Notes: a model not told the origin generated them from the letters alone. A stretch of DNA of 64,000 nt from Streptomyces sp. 150FB (GCF_000818195.1 NZ_JTHL01000001.1:3278396-3342395); one strand, 5' to 3'. Positions 8,321 through 17,582 are shown, counted from the first letter of the stretch. Program-made: numbers and translations.

Positions 8321-8592
8321 GTGGCTGAGAGCGTCGCGACCGCCCGGGAAGCCCGCGCACACCTGGCCGACCACATCGACCACGCCGAGCAGGGCAGGCC
8401 CACCGTGATCACCCGCGACGGCGTGCAGGTGGCCGCCCTGGTGCCGATCGCGGACTTCGTGGCCCTGGAGGAGGCAGCAGACCGGTTGCCGGCCCGGGAG
8501 GCGGAAGCGGTACTTGCGGCGGACGGCCCCACCGTGAGCATGGCCGAGCTACTGGGGGCCTGTTCGCCGAGCCCGCCAACGACGCGAAGTGA
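8321..8592 (+). pseudogene. Phd/YefM-type antitoxin with a frameshift near its C-terminus
   Basis: The frame from GTG 8321 reads as a prevent-host-death antitoxin (VATAREARAHLADHIDHAEQ, then PTVITRDGVQVAALVPIADF). At the five-G run 8554-8558 the sense changes. Adding one G restores the ending LLGGLFAEPANDAK and a stop at 8590-8592, giving a normal 90-residue protein. As written, the frame runs about 1.2 kb antisense through ppx and DUF501. Either the base is missing in the sequence or the gene is a fresh pseudogene. No toxin gene follows; the ppx stop is only 28 bases on. Confidence 0.7.
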
Positions 8593-8620
8593 CGCGCCGG
8601 TTCCGGTCACGGCGCGGACC

Positions 8621-9571
8621 TCACCCGGCGTCGCGTGCCGCCTGCCACGCGATGCCGTCCAGGATGTCGTGCTCGCTCACCACGACCTCGTTCGCGCCCG
8701 TCCGCTCCATGATCGCGAGCAGTATCAGGGACCCCACCCCGATCACGTCCACCCGCCCCGGGTGCATGATCGGGATCGCCGCCCGCTCCGCGTGTGTGGC
8801 CATCAGCAGGCGGCCGGTGATCTCCCTCACCCGTTCCAGCGGGATCCGGCTGTGGTGGATGGCCTCCGAGTCGTACGTCCCCAGGTCCAGCGCGATCCCC
8901 GCCACCGTCGTCACCGTGCCCGCCAGGCCCACCAGCGTGCGCGACTCGCGCAGCGGGACCGTCTCCTCCGCCAGGTCCAGCGCCGCTTCGATGTCCAGCC
9001 GGACCGCGGTGACCTGTTCCGGGGTCGGCGGGTCGGTGAGGACGCCGTCGTGCAGCAGGTGGCGTTCCGTCAGGCGTACGCAGCCGATGTTCACCGACTT
9101 GCCGGCCCTGACCTCGTCCTCACCGACGACGAACTCCGTCGAGCCGCCCCCGATGTCCACCACCAGATAGCTGTCGTGCCCCGGGAGTTCCTTCGTCGCG
9201 CCCGTGAAGGAGAGTTCCGCCTCCTGGTCGCCGCTGATCACCTCGGGCTCCACGCCCAGGATCTCCACGACCCCCCGCACGAACTCGTCGCGGTTCTCCG
9301 CGTCACGCGTGGCGGAGGTCGCGACGAACAACAGGTTGTCCGGCGCCCGCACCCCGTGGGACGCGATGATCTCCGCGTACTCGCGGCACGCGGCGAACGT
9401 ACGCTCCAGCGCCTCCGGCGCCAGCCGGCCCGTCCTGTCCACGCCCTGGCCCAGCCTGACGATCTTCATCCGCCGGTCGAGGTCGACCAGTTCGCCCGTG
9501 GCGAGGTCCACGTCCGCGACCAGGAGACGGATGGAGTTCGTACCGCAGTCAACAGCAGCGACCCTGGTCAT
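8621..9571 (-). CDS. ppx: Ppx/GppA exopolyphosphatase family protein
   Basis: 316 residues of the ASKHA-fold phosphatase family that cleaves terminal phosphate from polyphosphate and/or pppGpp. Motifs are complete: VAAVDCGTNSIRLLVADVD, FVATSATRDAENRDEFV, the phosphate loop LVVDIGGGSTEFVVG and LVGLAGTVTTVAGIAL. It lacks the extra C-terminal domains of E. coli Ppx, as is normal for the short actinobacterial form. ATG at 9571 overlaps the DUF501 stop (ATGA), indicating translational coupling. Confidence 0.93.
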   Translation of the reverse strand: MTRVAAVDCGTNSIRLLVADVDLATGELVDLDRRMKIVRLGQGVDRTGRLAPEALERTFAACREYAEIIASHGVRAPDNLLFVATSATRDAENRDEFVRGVVEILGVEPEVISGDQEAELSFTGATKELPGHDSYLVVDIGGGSTEFVVGEDEVRAGKSVNIGCVRLTERHLLHDGVLTDPPTPEQVTAVRLDIEAALDLAEETVPLRESRTLVGLAGTVTTVAGIALDLGTYDSEAIHHSRIPLERVREITGRLLMATHAERAAIPIMHPGRVDVIGVGSLILLAIMERTGANEVVVSEHDILDGIAWQAARDAG

Positions 9572-10101
9572 TCGGCGCCTTCCTTTGTGAACGGAGTCAC
9601 ACACGCACCCTTGCGCCACCACTCCGGCAGCATCGCCAACGCCTCGTCACCCAGCGGGTTCACCCCGGGCCCGGCGGCCAGCGAGTGGCCGACGAGGACG
9701 TGCAGGCACTTCACCCGGTCCGGCATCCCGCCCGCGCTCGGGAAACCGGCCAGCACCTCGATGGCGTCACGGCGCGCGATGTAGTCCTCGTGCGCCTTGC
9801 GGTACGCGGCGGCCAGCTCGGGGTCGGTCGCGAGGCGTTCCGTCATCTCCTTCATGACGCCGTTCGCCTCCAGCGTGCCGATGGCCGAGGCCGCGCGCGG
9901 GCAGGTCAGGTAGTACAGCGTCGGGAAGGGCGTCGAGTCGGGGAGCCGGGGCGCGGTCTCCACCACGTCCGGCTCGCCGCACGGGCAGCGGTGCGCGATG
10001 GCGCGCAGCCCGCGCGGCGGGCGGCCGAGCTGTTGCTTGAAGGCCGCGACGTCCGCCTCGGTGGGCTCTGTGCGCTCGGTCTGGGGAGGGGGCGTGTCCA
10101 T
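9568..10101 (-). CDS. DUF501 family protein
   Basis: 177 residues. In actinobacteria DUF501 is found between divIC/eno and ppx, as here. The sequence has a Cys motif (AHRCPCGEPDVVETAPRL), a conserved FPTLYYLTCPRAASAIGTLE segment and a late VKCLHVLVGHSLA-GPGVNPLG motif. The function is unknown; the cysteines and histidines could bind a metal. Its stop overlaps the ppx start. Confidence 0.9.
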   Translation of the reverse strand: MDTPPPQTERTEPTEADVAAFKQQLGRPPRGLRAIAHRCPCGEPDVVETAPRLPDSTPFPTLYYLTCPRAASAIGTLEANGVMKEMTERLATDPELAAAYRKAHEDYIARRDAIEVLAGFPSAGGMPDRVKCLHVLVGHSLAAGPGVNPLGDEALAMLPEWWRKGACVTPFTKEGAE

Positions 10102-10171
10102 GCCTGCCTTGGTTCTGCCGTTCGAAAAGTTCGGGGCGAAGGTTCGGGGCGGAAGTTGGGTGTTCCTGTCG

Positions 10172-10645
10172 CTACTTGTCCGGGCGGTCCGCGTTGTCCA
10201 CGCCGTCCATCAGGTTCGAGTACCAGGCGCGGTCCGCCGCCCCCTCGTCGTCCTTGGTCTGCTTCCGCGCACCCGGATCGATCATGGTGTAGCCGGTCTC
10301 CCCCGGCTTCACGTAGTGCAGATGCTCGCGCGCCAGCCGCTCGATGTAGACGTCGTCCTGGAGCCGCGCCTTCTCGTCGCGCAACTGCTCGACCCGCTGC
10401 TTCGCGTCGCGCGCCGTCCGCTCCTGGTCGGCGATGTCGTTGCGCTGCGACACGTACTGCCGCATCGGGTACGCGAGCGCCACGACCAGTGTGCAGACGA
10501 TCAGCGCGAGGAAGGCGGCGCGGCCGGTGAGCCGGGAGCGGCGGGCCTGCCTGCGGCTCTGCGAGCGGTAGACCCTGGCGGCGGTCTGCTCGCCGAGCAG
10601 CCGCAGCCTGGTCGAAGTGGAGAACCGGTCCCGGTTCCCGGCCAT
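10172..10645 (-). CDS. divIC: DivIC/FtsB family septum formation initiator
   Basis: 157 residues with a bitopic membrane layout: a basic cytoplasmic N-terminus (residues 1-44), one membrane helix (FLALIVCTLVVALAYPMRQY, about 45-65), then an extracytoplasmic coiled coil (ERTARDAKQRVEQLRDEKARL) and the conserved DDVYIERLAREHLHYVKPGE. DivIC joins FtsL and DivIB/FtsQ in the sporulation/vegetative septum complex. Position between eno and DUF501 is the standard actinobacterial order. Confidence 0.92.
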   Translation of the reverse strand: MAGNRDRFSTSTRLRLLGEQTAARVYRSQSRRQARRSRLTGRAAFLALIVCTLVVALAYPMRQYVSQRNDIADQERTARDAKQRVEQLRDEKARLQDDVYIERLAREHLHYVKPGETGYTMIDPGARKQTKDDEGAADRAWYSNLMDGVDNADRPDK

Positions 10646-10724
10646 CGCTCTCGCCTCCGCTGTCCCGTTCCCGGTACGTCTGGTCCGGTACGTCTCCCCG
10701 GCACGCCTGTCCGCCGCGCCGTCA

Positions 10725-10777
10725 CGTACGTACGTCCCCGAACACGGTACGGGACCGGGGACGAGGACGTACGTACG
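10725..10777. terminator. long inverted repeat between eno and divIC
   Basis: CGTACGTACGTCC (10725-10737) pairs perfectly with GGACGTACGTACG (10765-10777) around a 27-base loop that can itself fold. It lies 40 bases past the eno stop and 80 bases before the divIC start, so it can act as an eno terminator or attenuator. There is no T-run, which is normal in Streptomyces. Confidence 0.6.
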
Positions 10778-10816
10778 ACGGGCTGGCCGGCCTGCTCGGT
10801 CCGGCCGTGCCCGGCC

Positions 10817-12170
<1,354 letters not shown>

Positions 12171-12294
12171 CCGGCTCCCGGCGCTCGACCCGCCCCGCGC
12201 CCGCTTCCTGGGACGGAATGGCGACGGAACACCGGCCGATCCCTGCCCGCCCCCCGCCCTCACCTCCGCCGTCACGCCTTTTGTACGGACAGAA

Positions 12295-12378
12295 CCCCGG
12301 CCCGGCGCGTACGGGGGAGCGCGCCGGACCGGGGTGGTCCTGGCCGGATCGGCCGACGGGGCGGTCGGCCGATCCGGC
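12295..12378 (-). terminator. double hairpin downstream of the Rpf gene
   Basis: Two strong inverted repeats follow each other. The first (12295-12309 with 12320-12334) has 15-base arms with one mismatch. The second (12343-12357 with 12364-12378) has perfect 15-base arms around a six-base loop. They lie 65 bases past the stop of the Rpf/LysM gene and upstream of the eno promoter region, so they probably insulate the two. Confidence 0.75.
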
Positions 12379-12442
12379 ACGGAGATGCCCCTGCCCGCGA
12401 ACGGGCCGGGGATGGGTCAGGGACGCGTCGGGGACGCGTCGG

Positions 12443-13147
12443 TCAGCTCAGGTGGAGCTGCTGGCCCGGGAAGATCACATCGGCGTCGCGGACGATGTCC
12501 TTGTTCAGGGAGAAGACCTTCTTCCAGCCACCCTTGACGTGGTGGGCGGTGGCGATCTTCGAAAGGGAGTCGCCGGCCTTGACCTTGTACTCTCCGTCAC
12601 CCTTCTTGACCGGGGCGGAGCGGGTCTCGCCGCGCGAGGCGTGCTGCTCGCCGCTGCGCGAGGACCCCGACGGCCGCGACTGCGACTGCGACGGCTGGGC
12701 CTGGGACCGCGACGGCTGAGCCTGCTGCGGCTGGGACTGCTGCGGGGTGCTGGAGCCGCCGCCGCTGGACGAGGACGCGCCGGACAGGTTCACGCCACAG
12801 CTCGGCCAGGCGCCCTTGCCCTGACCCGCCAGGACCTTCTCGGCGACCGATATCTGCTGGGACTTGGAGGCCTGGTTCGCCTGCGGGGCGTACGCGGTGC
12901 CGCCGTAAGCGGCCCAGGTCGAGTTGGTGAACTGGAGGCCGCCGTAGAAGCCGTTGCCGGTGTCGATCTGCCAGTTGCCGCCGGACTCGCACTGGGCGAC
13001 CTGGTCCCACTCGGAGCTGGAAGCGGCGGACGCGGACGTCGCGCTCAGCAGCGGTACGGCCACGGCCGCACCGGTGACTCCGGCGAGCGTGGCGTAGCGG
13101 ACGGCCTTGGACGGGCGACGGTGCTTGTGCTTGTTCGAACGCAGCAT
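12443..13147 (-). CDS. rpfA: resuscitation-promoting-factor-like transglycosylase with LysM
   Basis: A secreted peptidoglycan hydrolase of 234 residues. A signal peptide (about 1-42, ending SATSASAA) precedes the Rpf lysozyme-like domain with the catalytic glutamate in WDQVAQCESGGNW and GNGFYGGLQFTNSTWAAYGG. A Ser/Gln/Pro-rich linker leads to a C-terminal LysM (YKVKAGDSLSKIATAHHVKGGWKKVF, ending FPGQQLHL). ATG 13147 is chosen because GGAG lies seven bases upstream. Rpfs remodel wall at spore germination and growth. A c-di-AMP riboswitch in the leader points to control by that nucleotide. Confidence 0.9.
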   Translation of the reverse strand: MLRSNKHKHRRPSKAVRYATLAGVTGAAVAVPLLSATSASAASSSEWDQVAQCESGGNWQIDTGNGFYGGLQFTNSTWAAYGGTAYAPQANQASKSQQISVAEKVLAGQGKGAWPSCGVNLSGASSSSGGGSSTPQQSQPQQAQPSRSQAQPSQSQSRPSGSSRSGEQHASRGETRSAPVKKGDGEYKVKAGDSLSKIATAHHVKGGWKKVFSLNKDIVRDADVIFPGQQLHLS

Positions 13148-13163
13148 GGAGCATCTCCTCACC

Positions 13164-13360
13164 GACGCCTACGAGGTGAGCTGTCGGGTTCGGGCCAAGT
13201 GAGTTGCCCGGCCACGCGCGCTTGGCACGTGGCTCCACCCCAGCCGGTCGTCAGCCGTCTCTCGACGGCCGGGAACGGCGCTTACCTTGGGTCCCCCGCT
13301 CCTGCCTTCGGCGCTTTACGCGACGACTTTCCCGGCGACCGACGGCAGGATTCGGCGTGA
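13164..13360 (-). ncRNA. c-di-AMP riboswitch (ydaO-yuaA leader)
   Basis: Read on the minus strand, the leader of the Rpf gene has conserved blocks of this RNA in order: GCCGAATCCTGCCGTCGG near 13337-13355, AGGAGCGGGGGACCCAAGGT near 13285-13305, GACGGCTGGGGTGGAG near 13230, and finally CCGAACCCGACAGCTCACCT with GTAGGCG just before the ribosome site. The same element class controls rpf genes in other Streptomyces, where c-di-AMP binding lowers expression. Boundaries are approximate. Confidence 0.85.
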
Positions 13361-13530
13361 CGATCGACGGGGCCCGCGGTGCGAGCGGCTCAGACCGTAA
13401 CCACAGTCATCCCCTGAGTTCAAAGGGGCGCATTGGAGGAATACGCCCCTTCCGCCCCTTCCAACGGGCCTATTTCCGCAGGTGAGAGGCGAAAGGGACG
13501 AACCTGACGGGCAAAGTGCGTCACTTGAGG

Positions 13531-13549
13531 CAAAGAGACGCTTGTCTCA
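13531..13549 (-). promoter_or_regulatory. motif shared with the second Rpf-like gene (copy 1)
   Basis: Minus strand TGAGACAAGCGTCTCTTTG, upstream of the riboswitch leader. It shares GACAAGCGT and most flanking bases with the site at 14740-14758. It contains a GAGAC-GCTT-GTCTC hairpin and is flanked by two TCAAGTGA copies (minus strand), 25 bases apart. Confidence 0.4.
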
Positions 13550-13596
13550 CTTGAACAGATGTGGACATACGGCGCCGAACCGCCCCGCGAGAGCGC

Positions 13597-14637
13597 CTAC
13601 TTGGCGCTCAGATCCAGGCTCTGGCCAGGAAGGATGAGATCGGGGTCGGAGCCGACGGTCGCCTTGTTGGCCTCGTAGATCGAATTCCAACCGCCGGCGA
13701 CGTGATGGGTCTCAGCGATGTCCCAGAGGTTGTCGCCGGGCCGGACCTTGTACGCGTCGTGTGCCGCGTCCGTACCGCCCGCCCCACCCGCGTCTCCGGC
13801 GACGTCACCCGAGCGGGGCTCGGGCCCGTCGCTGCGCGAGGCGTGGCGGCCGGAGTCCCGGTCCGCGTCCGCTCCGGCGTGCGCCGTGTCCGCCGGGTCA
13901 ACTCCGCCGCGGTGCTTGCCCGTGACCGGGTCGGTGGACGCCGAGGCGCCGGGGGCCGGTGTGGTGGAGGTGTCGGACGAGGAGGGTGAGGCGGACGGGT
14001 CGCCGGAGGGGGTGCCGGACGGCGCACCCGCACCCTCGCCGGTGTCCGTGCCGGGCCCGGCCTGGCCGCTGTCCGCCCCGTCACCGTCCGGACCGGGGTC
14101 CGGCGCGTCCGAACTCCCCGGAGCCGACGCGGAGGACGACGGCGAGGGGGACGAAGAGGGCGAGGACGACGGTGACGTGTGCGACGGAGACGCGTGCGAC
14201 GGCTTCGCCGACGTGTCACCGCCACTCTTCACCGGCCCACCGGGGTCGACGTCCGGCGCGGGCCCGCCGTCCGTCAGTCCGGCGATCGGCGCGCAGCTCG
14301 ACCACACACCGGGACCCTGCGAGTCGAGCACCTTCTCGGCGATCGCGATCTGCTGCGAGCGGCTCGCGAGGTCGGGGCGCGGCGCGTAGTCGTCACCGCC
14401 GTACTGGTCCCAGACGATCTGCGAAAGCTGCAACCCGCCGTAGAACCCGTTGCCGAGGTCGGCGCTCCACACGCCACCGCTCTCGCACTCGGCGACGCTG
14501 TCCCAGGTGGAGGCATCGGCTGCGCTGGCGCCCGAGGCGGCGAACAGCGGGATGGCGAGGGCCGATCCGGTCACCCCTGCCGCGACGATGAGAGCGGGGG
14601 CCTGGCGGGGGCGGCGGTGTCGACCGTTGGCGGACAA
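13597..14637 (-). CDS. Rpf-like transglycosylase with long Pro/Ser/Gly linker and LysM
   Basis: 346 residues, second member of the family after the gene at 12443. A signal peptide (LIVAAGVTGSALAIPLFAAS, cleaved near ASAAD) is followed by the Rpf domain with catalytic Glu in WDSVAECESGGVW and GNGFYGGLQLSQIVWDQYGG. A low-complexity linker of about 150 residues rich in Ser, Pro, Asp and Gly then leads to LysM (YKVRPGDNLWDIAETHHVAGG, ending LILPGQSLDL). The TTG at 14637 is chosen because GGAAGG lies nine bases upstream and it starts the typical SANGRHRRP leader. No riboswitch is visible in its leader. Probably a wall-spanning paralogue. Confidence 0.88.
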   Translation of the reverse strand: MSANGRHRRPRQAPALIVAAGVTGSALAIPLFAASGASAADASTWDSVAECESGGVWSADLGNGFYGGLQLSQIVWDQYGGDDYAPRPDLASRSQQIAIAEKVLDSQGPGVWSSCAPIAGLTDGGPAPDVDPGGPVKSGGDTSAKPSHASPSHTSPSSSPSSSPSPSSSASAPGSSDAPDPGPDGDGADSGQAGPGTDTGEGAGAPSGTPSGDPSASPSSSDTSTTPAPGASASTDPVTGKHRGGVDPADTAHAGADADRDSGRHASRSDGPEPRSGDVAGDAGGAGGTDAAHDAYKVRPGDNLWDIAETHHVAGGWNSIYEANKATVGSDPDLILPGQSLDLSAK

Positions 14638-14739
14638 ATGCGTTTGCCTTCCGTGTGATGCGTGACGCGGGAGGCGCCACGCATGAAACGTGAGATCGGC
14701 TACAGCGTGTGGCTGCTGAGTTGTCGGTGAAGGTAGCGG

Positions 14740-14758
14740 TACAAGAACGCTTGTCACA
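14740..14758 (-). promoter_or_regulatory. motif shared with the first Rpf-like gene (copy 2)
   Basis: Minus strand TGTGACAAGCGTTCTTGTA about 100 bases upstream of the second Rpf-like gene. It matches the site at 13531-13549 at most positions, suggesting common control by one regulator or sigma factor. Confidence 0.4.
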
Positions 14759-14786
14759 AGTCGATGCAGCGGAGATCACGTGAAAG

Positions 14787-16103
14787 TCACATTACTGACG
14801 ATCCGTCAGGTACGCGGTCGGCTCCCGGGGGCGTGAACTGCACCGGAAGCGTGCGCAATCCACGCATGATGAGCCCTCCACGCCAGCGCAAATCGGCAGG
14901 ATCTTGCGCAAGCCGCACATCCGGAAGCCGCGTCAGAAGCGTGCCCAGCGCGATCTGTCCTTCGAGGCGCGCGAGCGGCGCGCCGAGGCAGTAGTGGATT
15001 CCGTGCCCGTACCCGAGGTGTTGATTGTCACGCCGAGCGAGGTCGAGGGTGTCGGGCCCGGTGAAGCGTTCGGGGTCCCTGTCCGCCGCCGCCAGTACGA
15101 CGAGAACCGGCTCGCCGGTCGCGATCCGCTGCCCGCCCAGGGTCAGCGGCTCGGTGGCGTACCGCCAGGTCGCCAGCTCCACCGGCCCGTCGTAGCGCAG
15201 GAGTTCCTCGACGCCCGTCGCCAGCAGATCCGTCTCCCTCGCGGCGAGTGAGGCTTGCAGGAGGGCGCGCTGCTCCGGGTTCCGCATGAGGGTGTACGTC
15301 CCGTTACCGACCAGATTGACGGTCGTTTCGAACCCCGCGAACAGAATGATGAAGGCCATGGCGGCGGCCTCGTTCTCGCTGAGGTGTTCCCCGTCGTCAC
15401 TGGCCCTGATCAGCCCGGAGATCAGGTCGTCGCCGGGCCGCAGCCGCTTGCGGTGGATGAGGTCGGCGAGGTACGTCCGTATCTTCTTCACCGACCGCCC
15501 GACCCCGCCGCGCGGACCGCCGCCGTGGCGGATCATCATCCCCGCCCAGTCCCGGAAGTCGTCCTGGTCCTCGCTCGGTACCCCGAGCAGGTCGCAGATC
15601 GCATAGATAGGGAGAGGGAACGCGAAATCGTGGATCAGGTCGGCCGTGCCGTCGGCGGCGAAGTTGTCGATCAGACGGTCGGTCAGCTCCTGTACGCGGG
15701 GCGCGAACTCGGCGATACGCCGGGGCGTGAACGCCTTGGACACGAGCCGGCGCAGCCGGGTGTGGTCCGGCGGATCGATGTTCAGGAGATGCGTCATCAG
15801 ATCCGCCCCGCGCTCGCCGGGGATCCCGGTCTTGCCCTTCGCGTGCGCGGACCCGGCGTGGTTCACCGGGTTCTTGGAGAGCCGCGCGTCGGCGAGAGCG
15901 ACCTTCGCGTCCGCGTACCGCGTCACAAGCCACGCTTCCACACCGCTGGGGAGCGCGGTCCGGTGTACGGGTGAGTGCTCGCGCAGCCACGCGTACGCGG
16001 GGTAGGGGTCGGTCGCGAACTCCCACGTGAAGAGTTCCGGTGCGGTGGGCGCGGTGCCGGGGGCGGGGGCAGGGGTGGGGACGGCGGGGTGCTGGTCGGG
16101 CAT
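14787..16103 (-). CDS. cytochrome P450
   Basis: 438-residue soluble class I P450, which inserts one oxygen from O2 using ferredoxin electrons. Visible motifs: the I-helix FAGFETTVN, the K-helix EELLR, the perf region DPERFTGPDTLDLARRDNQH, and the heme loop LGYGHGIHYCLGAPLAR with Cys as axial ligand; the usual phenylalanine before the loop is tyrosine here. ATG 16103 begins PDQHPAVPTP, while upstream frame shows no P450-like sequence. No ferredoxin or biosynthetic genes adjoin it, so the substrate is open. Confidence 0.92.
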   Translation of the reverse strand: MPDQHPAVPTPAPAPGTAPTAPELFTWEFATDPYPAYAWLREHSPVHRTALPSGVEAWLVTRYADAKVALADARLSKNPVNHAGSAHAKGKTGIPGERGADLMTHLLNIDPPDHTRLRRLVSKAFTPRRIAEFAPRVQELTDRLIDNFAADGTADLIHDFAFPLPIYAICDLLGVPSEDQDDFRDWAGMMIRHGGGPRGGVGRSVKKIRTYLADLIHRKRLRPGDDLISGLIRASDDGEHLSENEAAAMAFIILFAGFETTVNLVGNGTYTLMRNPEQRALLQASLAARETDLLATGVEELLRYDGPVELATWRYATEPLTLGGQRIATGEPVLVVLAAADRDPERFTGPDTLDLARRDNQHLGYGHGIHYCLGAPLARLEGQIALGTLLTRLPDVRLAQDPADLRWRGGLIMRGLRTLPVQFTPPGADRVPDGSSVM

Positions 16104-16202
16104 GTCCCGACAGTAACCGTCGCGCCGCCCGTCCCCTCTCTCCCATGTCTCTCCCCCTGTACCCCTGTACACGGGACATAGCGGGAAGGGCGCCTGCGGA
16201 CC

Positions 16203-17381
16203 TCAGCCCACCGCGGGCACGCAGCACTCCGGAGTGTCCAGCCACGCCCGGTGAACGCCCTCGGGGGTCACGCTGAGACCGAATCGCTCGAATCCGGGCC
16301 GCCCCTGCTCCTCCCACCAGCGATGAGCGGCCACGAGTTCGCCCCACAGATCGCGCGGACCCGACGTACAGACCTCGAATTCCCTGGCTCCCGGCACAAA
16401 GTCCGCCGTGGCCCAGGAGGTCACCTCCGTGTCCCGGAGCCAGAGGGTGTACGAACCGTCCGCGTACCGCTCCGCCCAGGGGAACATCCCGTGCGTCTGG
16501 AGGCCGATGGCGAACATGGGGAGCCAGCCGCCCACTTCCTCCGGGGACAGCGTAGTGAGCGTCCTGCGGCCGTTCGCGGGCCACGGCTTTCCGCCGAGGT
16601 ACTCCCTGGTGTGCCGTTGGTACGAGCGCTGCTGCCGAAGCCGCATAAAGGCGGAGGACCCGACGAACGGGCCCGCCGCGCCCCCGTCCTCGGCCACGGT
16701 CAGCCGGACGATGCCTTCTCCTCCGTACGTGGTGGCGTACGGCGAGACGATGACTCCCCCGGCGCGGGTCTGGCGGATGATCTCCGCCGGGATCTCGCGC
16801 AGCGAGGCCGTGACGATCGCCCTGTCATAAGGGGCGCCGTCCTTCCAGCCCTGAGATCCGTCCCCGACGACGGTGACCGGGTCGTATCCCGCCGCGTCCA
16901 GCCGCGAGCGAGCGGTGGCCGCGTTCTCCGGGTCGAACTCGACGGTCACCACGTTGGCGGAGCCAACCCGCTCGGAGAGCAGCGCCGCGTTCCAACCCGT
17001 CCCTGTCCCCACCTCCAGGACAGTTGACCCCGGCTGCACATCCAGGGCCGCCAGCATGGAGAACACCATGGAGGGCTGGGAGTTGGAGCATGTCGGATTG
17101 GTACCCGTGCCGGGTCCGGTATGGGTTCCGTCGTCCCACTGGGTGGTGAGTGACACATCCGAGTACACGGCTCGGAGCCATGAGCCCGGGTCGGCCCGAC
17201 GATCGACTGCCCGGACCGACCCGCCGCTCCGGGTGACGCCCGGCCACATGACGTCGGGAACGAAGTCCTCGCGGGGCACGGCGTAATAGGCGGAGATCCA
17301 CTCGGACGTCAAGGCACCCTGCTCGACGAGCAGGGAGGCCAGCCCTTCCGGGCCGGCCTCCCCTTCATGCCGTGCCCTCAC
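16203..17381 (-). CDS. PIMT-like SAM methyltransferase (RiPP-associated type)
   Basis: 392 residues related to protein-L-isoaspartate O-methyltransferase and to the methyltransferases of ATP-grasp and FxLD peptide systems. The N-terminal part has ISAYYAVPREDFVPDVMW. The family's SxxQP substrate segment is present (CSNSQPSMVFSMLAALD), then the SAM site VLEVGTGTGWNAALLSERVG and VVGDGSQGWKDGAPYDRAIV. A C-terminal extension of about 170 residues is absent from repair PIMTs and typical of the peptide-tailoring branch. GTG 17381 overlaps the stop of a 47-residue peptide gene (GTGA). It probably methylates Asp in that peptide, leading to aspartimide or isoaspartate. Confidence 0.82.
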   Translation of the reverse strand: MRARHEGEAGPEGLASLLVEQGALTSEWISAYYAVPREDFVPDVMWPGVTRSGGSVRAVDRRADPGSWLRAVYSDVSLTTQWDDGTHTGPGTGTNPTCSNSQPSMVFSMLAALDVQPGSTVLEVGTGTGWNAALLSERVGSANVVTVEFDPENAATARSRLDAAGYDPVTVVGDGSQGWKDGAPYDRAIVTASLREIPAEIIRQTRAGGVIVSPYATTYGGEGIVRLTVAEDGGAAGPFVGSSAFMRLRQQRSYQRHTREYLGGKPWPANGRRTLTTLSPEEVGGWLPMFAIGLQTHGMFPWAERYADGSYTLWLRDTEVTSWATADFVPGAREFEVCTSGPRDLWGELVAAHRWWEEQGRPGFERFGLSVTPEGVHRAWLDTPECCVPAVG

Positions 17382-17521
17382 TTGGCGGGGTCCTTCGTGT
17401 CGTCGCGGCCGACGGACCCGTCTCCGGAACCTCCGCCGCCGTGCTTGGCGCCGGAGTTGCTGTCGTCCTGCTGTTGTCCGCCCTGGCCGTCGCCGTTACC
17501 GCCATCGTGCTTCGCTGCCAT
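17378..17521 (-). CDS. small Asp/Asn/Gly-rich peptide, candidate methyltransferase substrate
   Basis: 47 residues starting MAAKHDGGNGDG and ending GRDDTKDPAK. It has 14 or more Gly, eight Asp and no Cys, Trp or Phe. Asp-Gly occurs three times (6-7, 11-12, 34-35), with Asn-Gly at 9-10, Asn-Ser at 22-23 and Asp-Ser at 20-21; these are the dipeptides most prone to aspartimide formation and PIMT recognition. GAGGGAGGG lies seven bases before the ATG, so it is well translated. Its stop overlaps the methyltransferase start. It has no signal peptide. Precursor role is inferred from context. Confidence 0.75.
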   Translation of the reverse strand: MAAKHDGGNGDGQGGQQQDDSNSGAKHGGGGSGDGSVGRDDTKDPAK

Positions 17522-17554
17522 GAGTGCCCTCCCTCGAAACGACTGGTCATGGCG

Positions 17555-17582
17555 ATTCTGTCCTTCACAGTCATCCGATCAA
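17555..17582 (-). promoter_or_regulatory. possible promoter of the peptide/methyltransferase operon
   Basis: Minus strand TTGATC (17577-17582) and CAGAAT (17555-17560) with a 16-base spacer, about 35 bases upstream of the peptide ATG. Confidence 0.35.

Noticed and set aside
8593..8620. Search for a toxin partner after the antitoxin
   Set aside because: Only 28 bases before the ppx stop; no toxin gene can fit, and none is on the other side.
12295..12378. Perfect 15-base inverted repeat as an IS or recombination site
   Set aside because: No transposase, target duplication or flanking copy; position after a stop codon fits a terminator.
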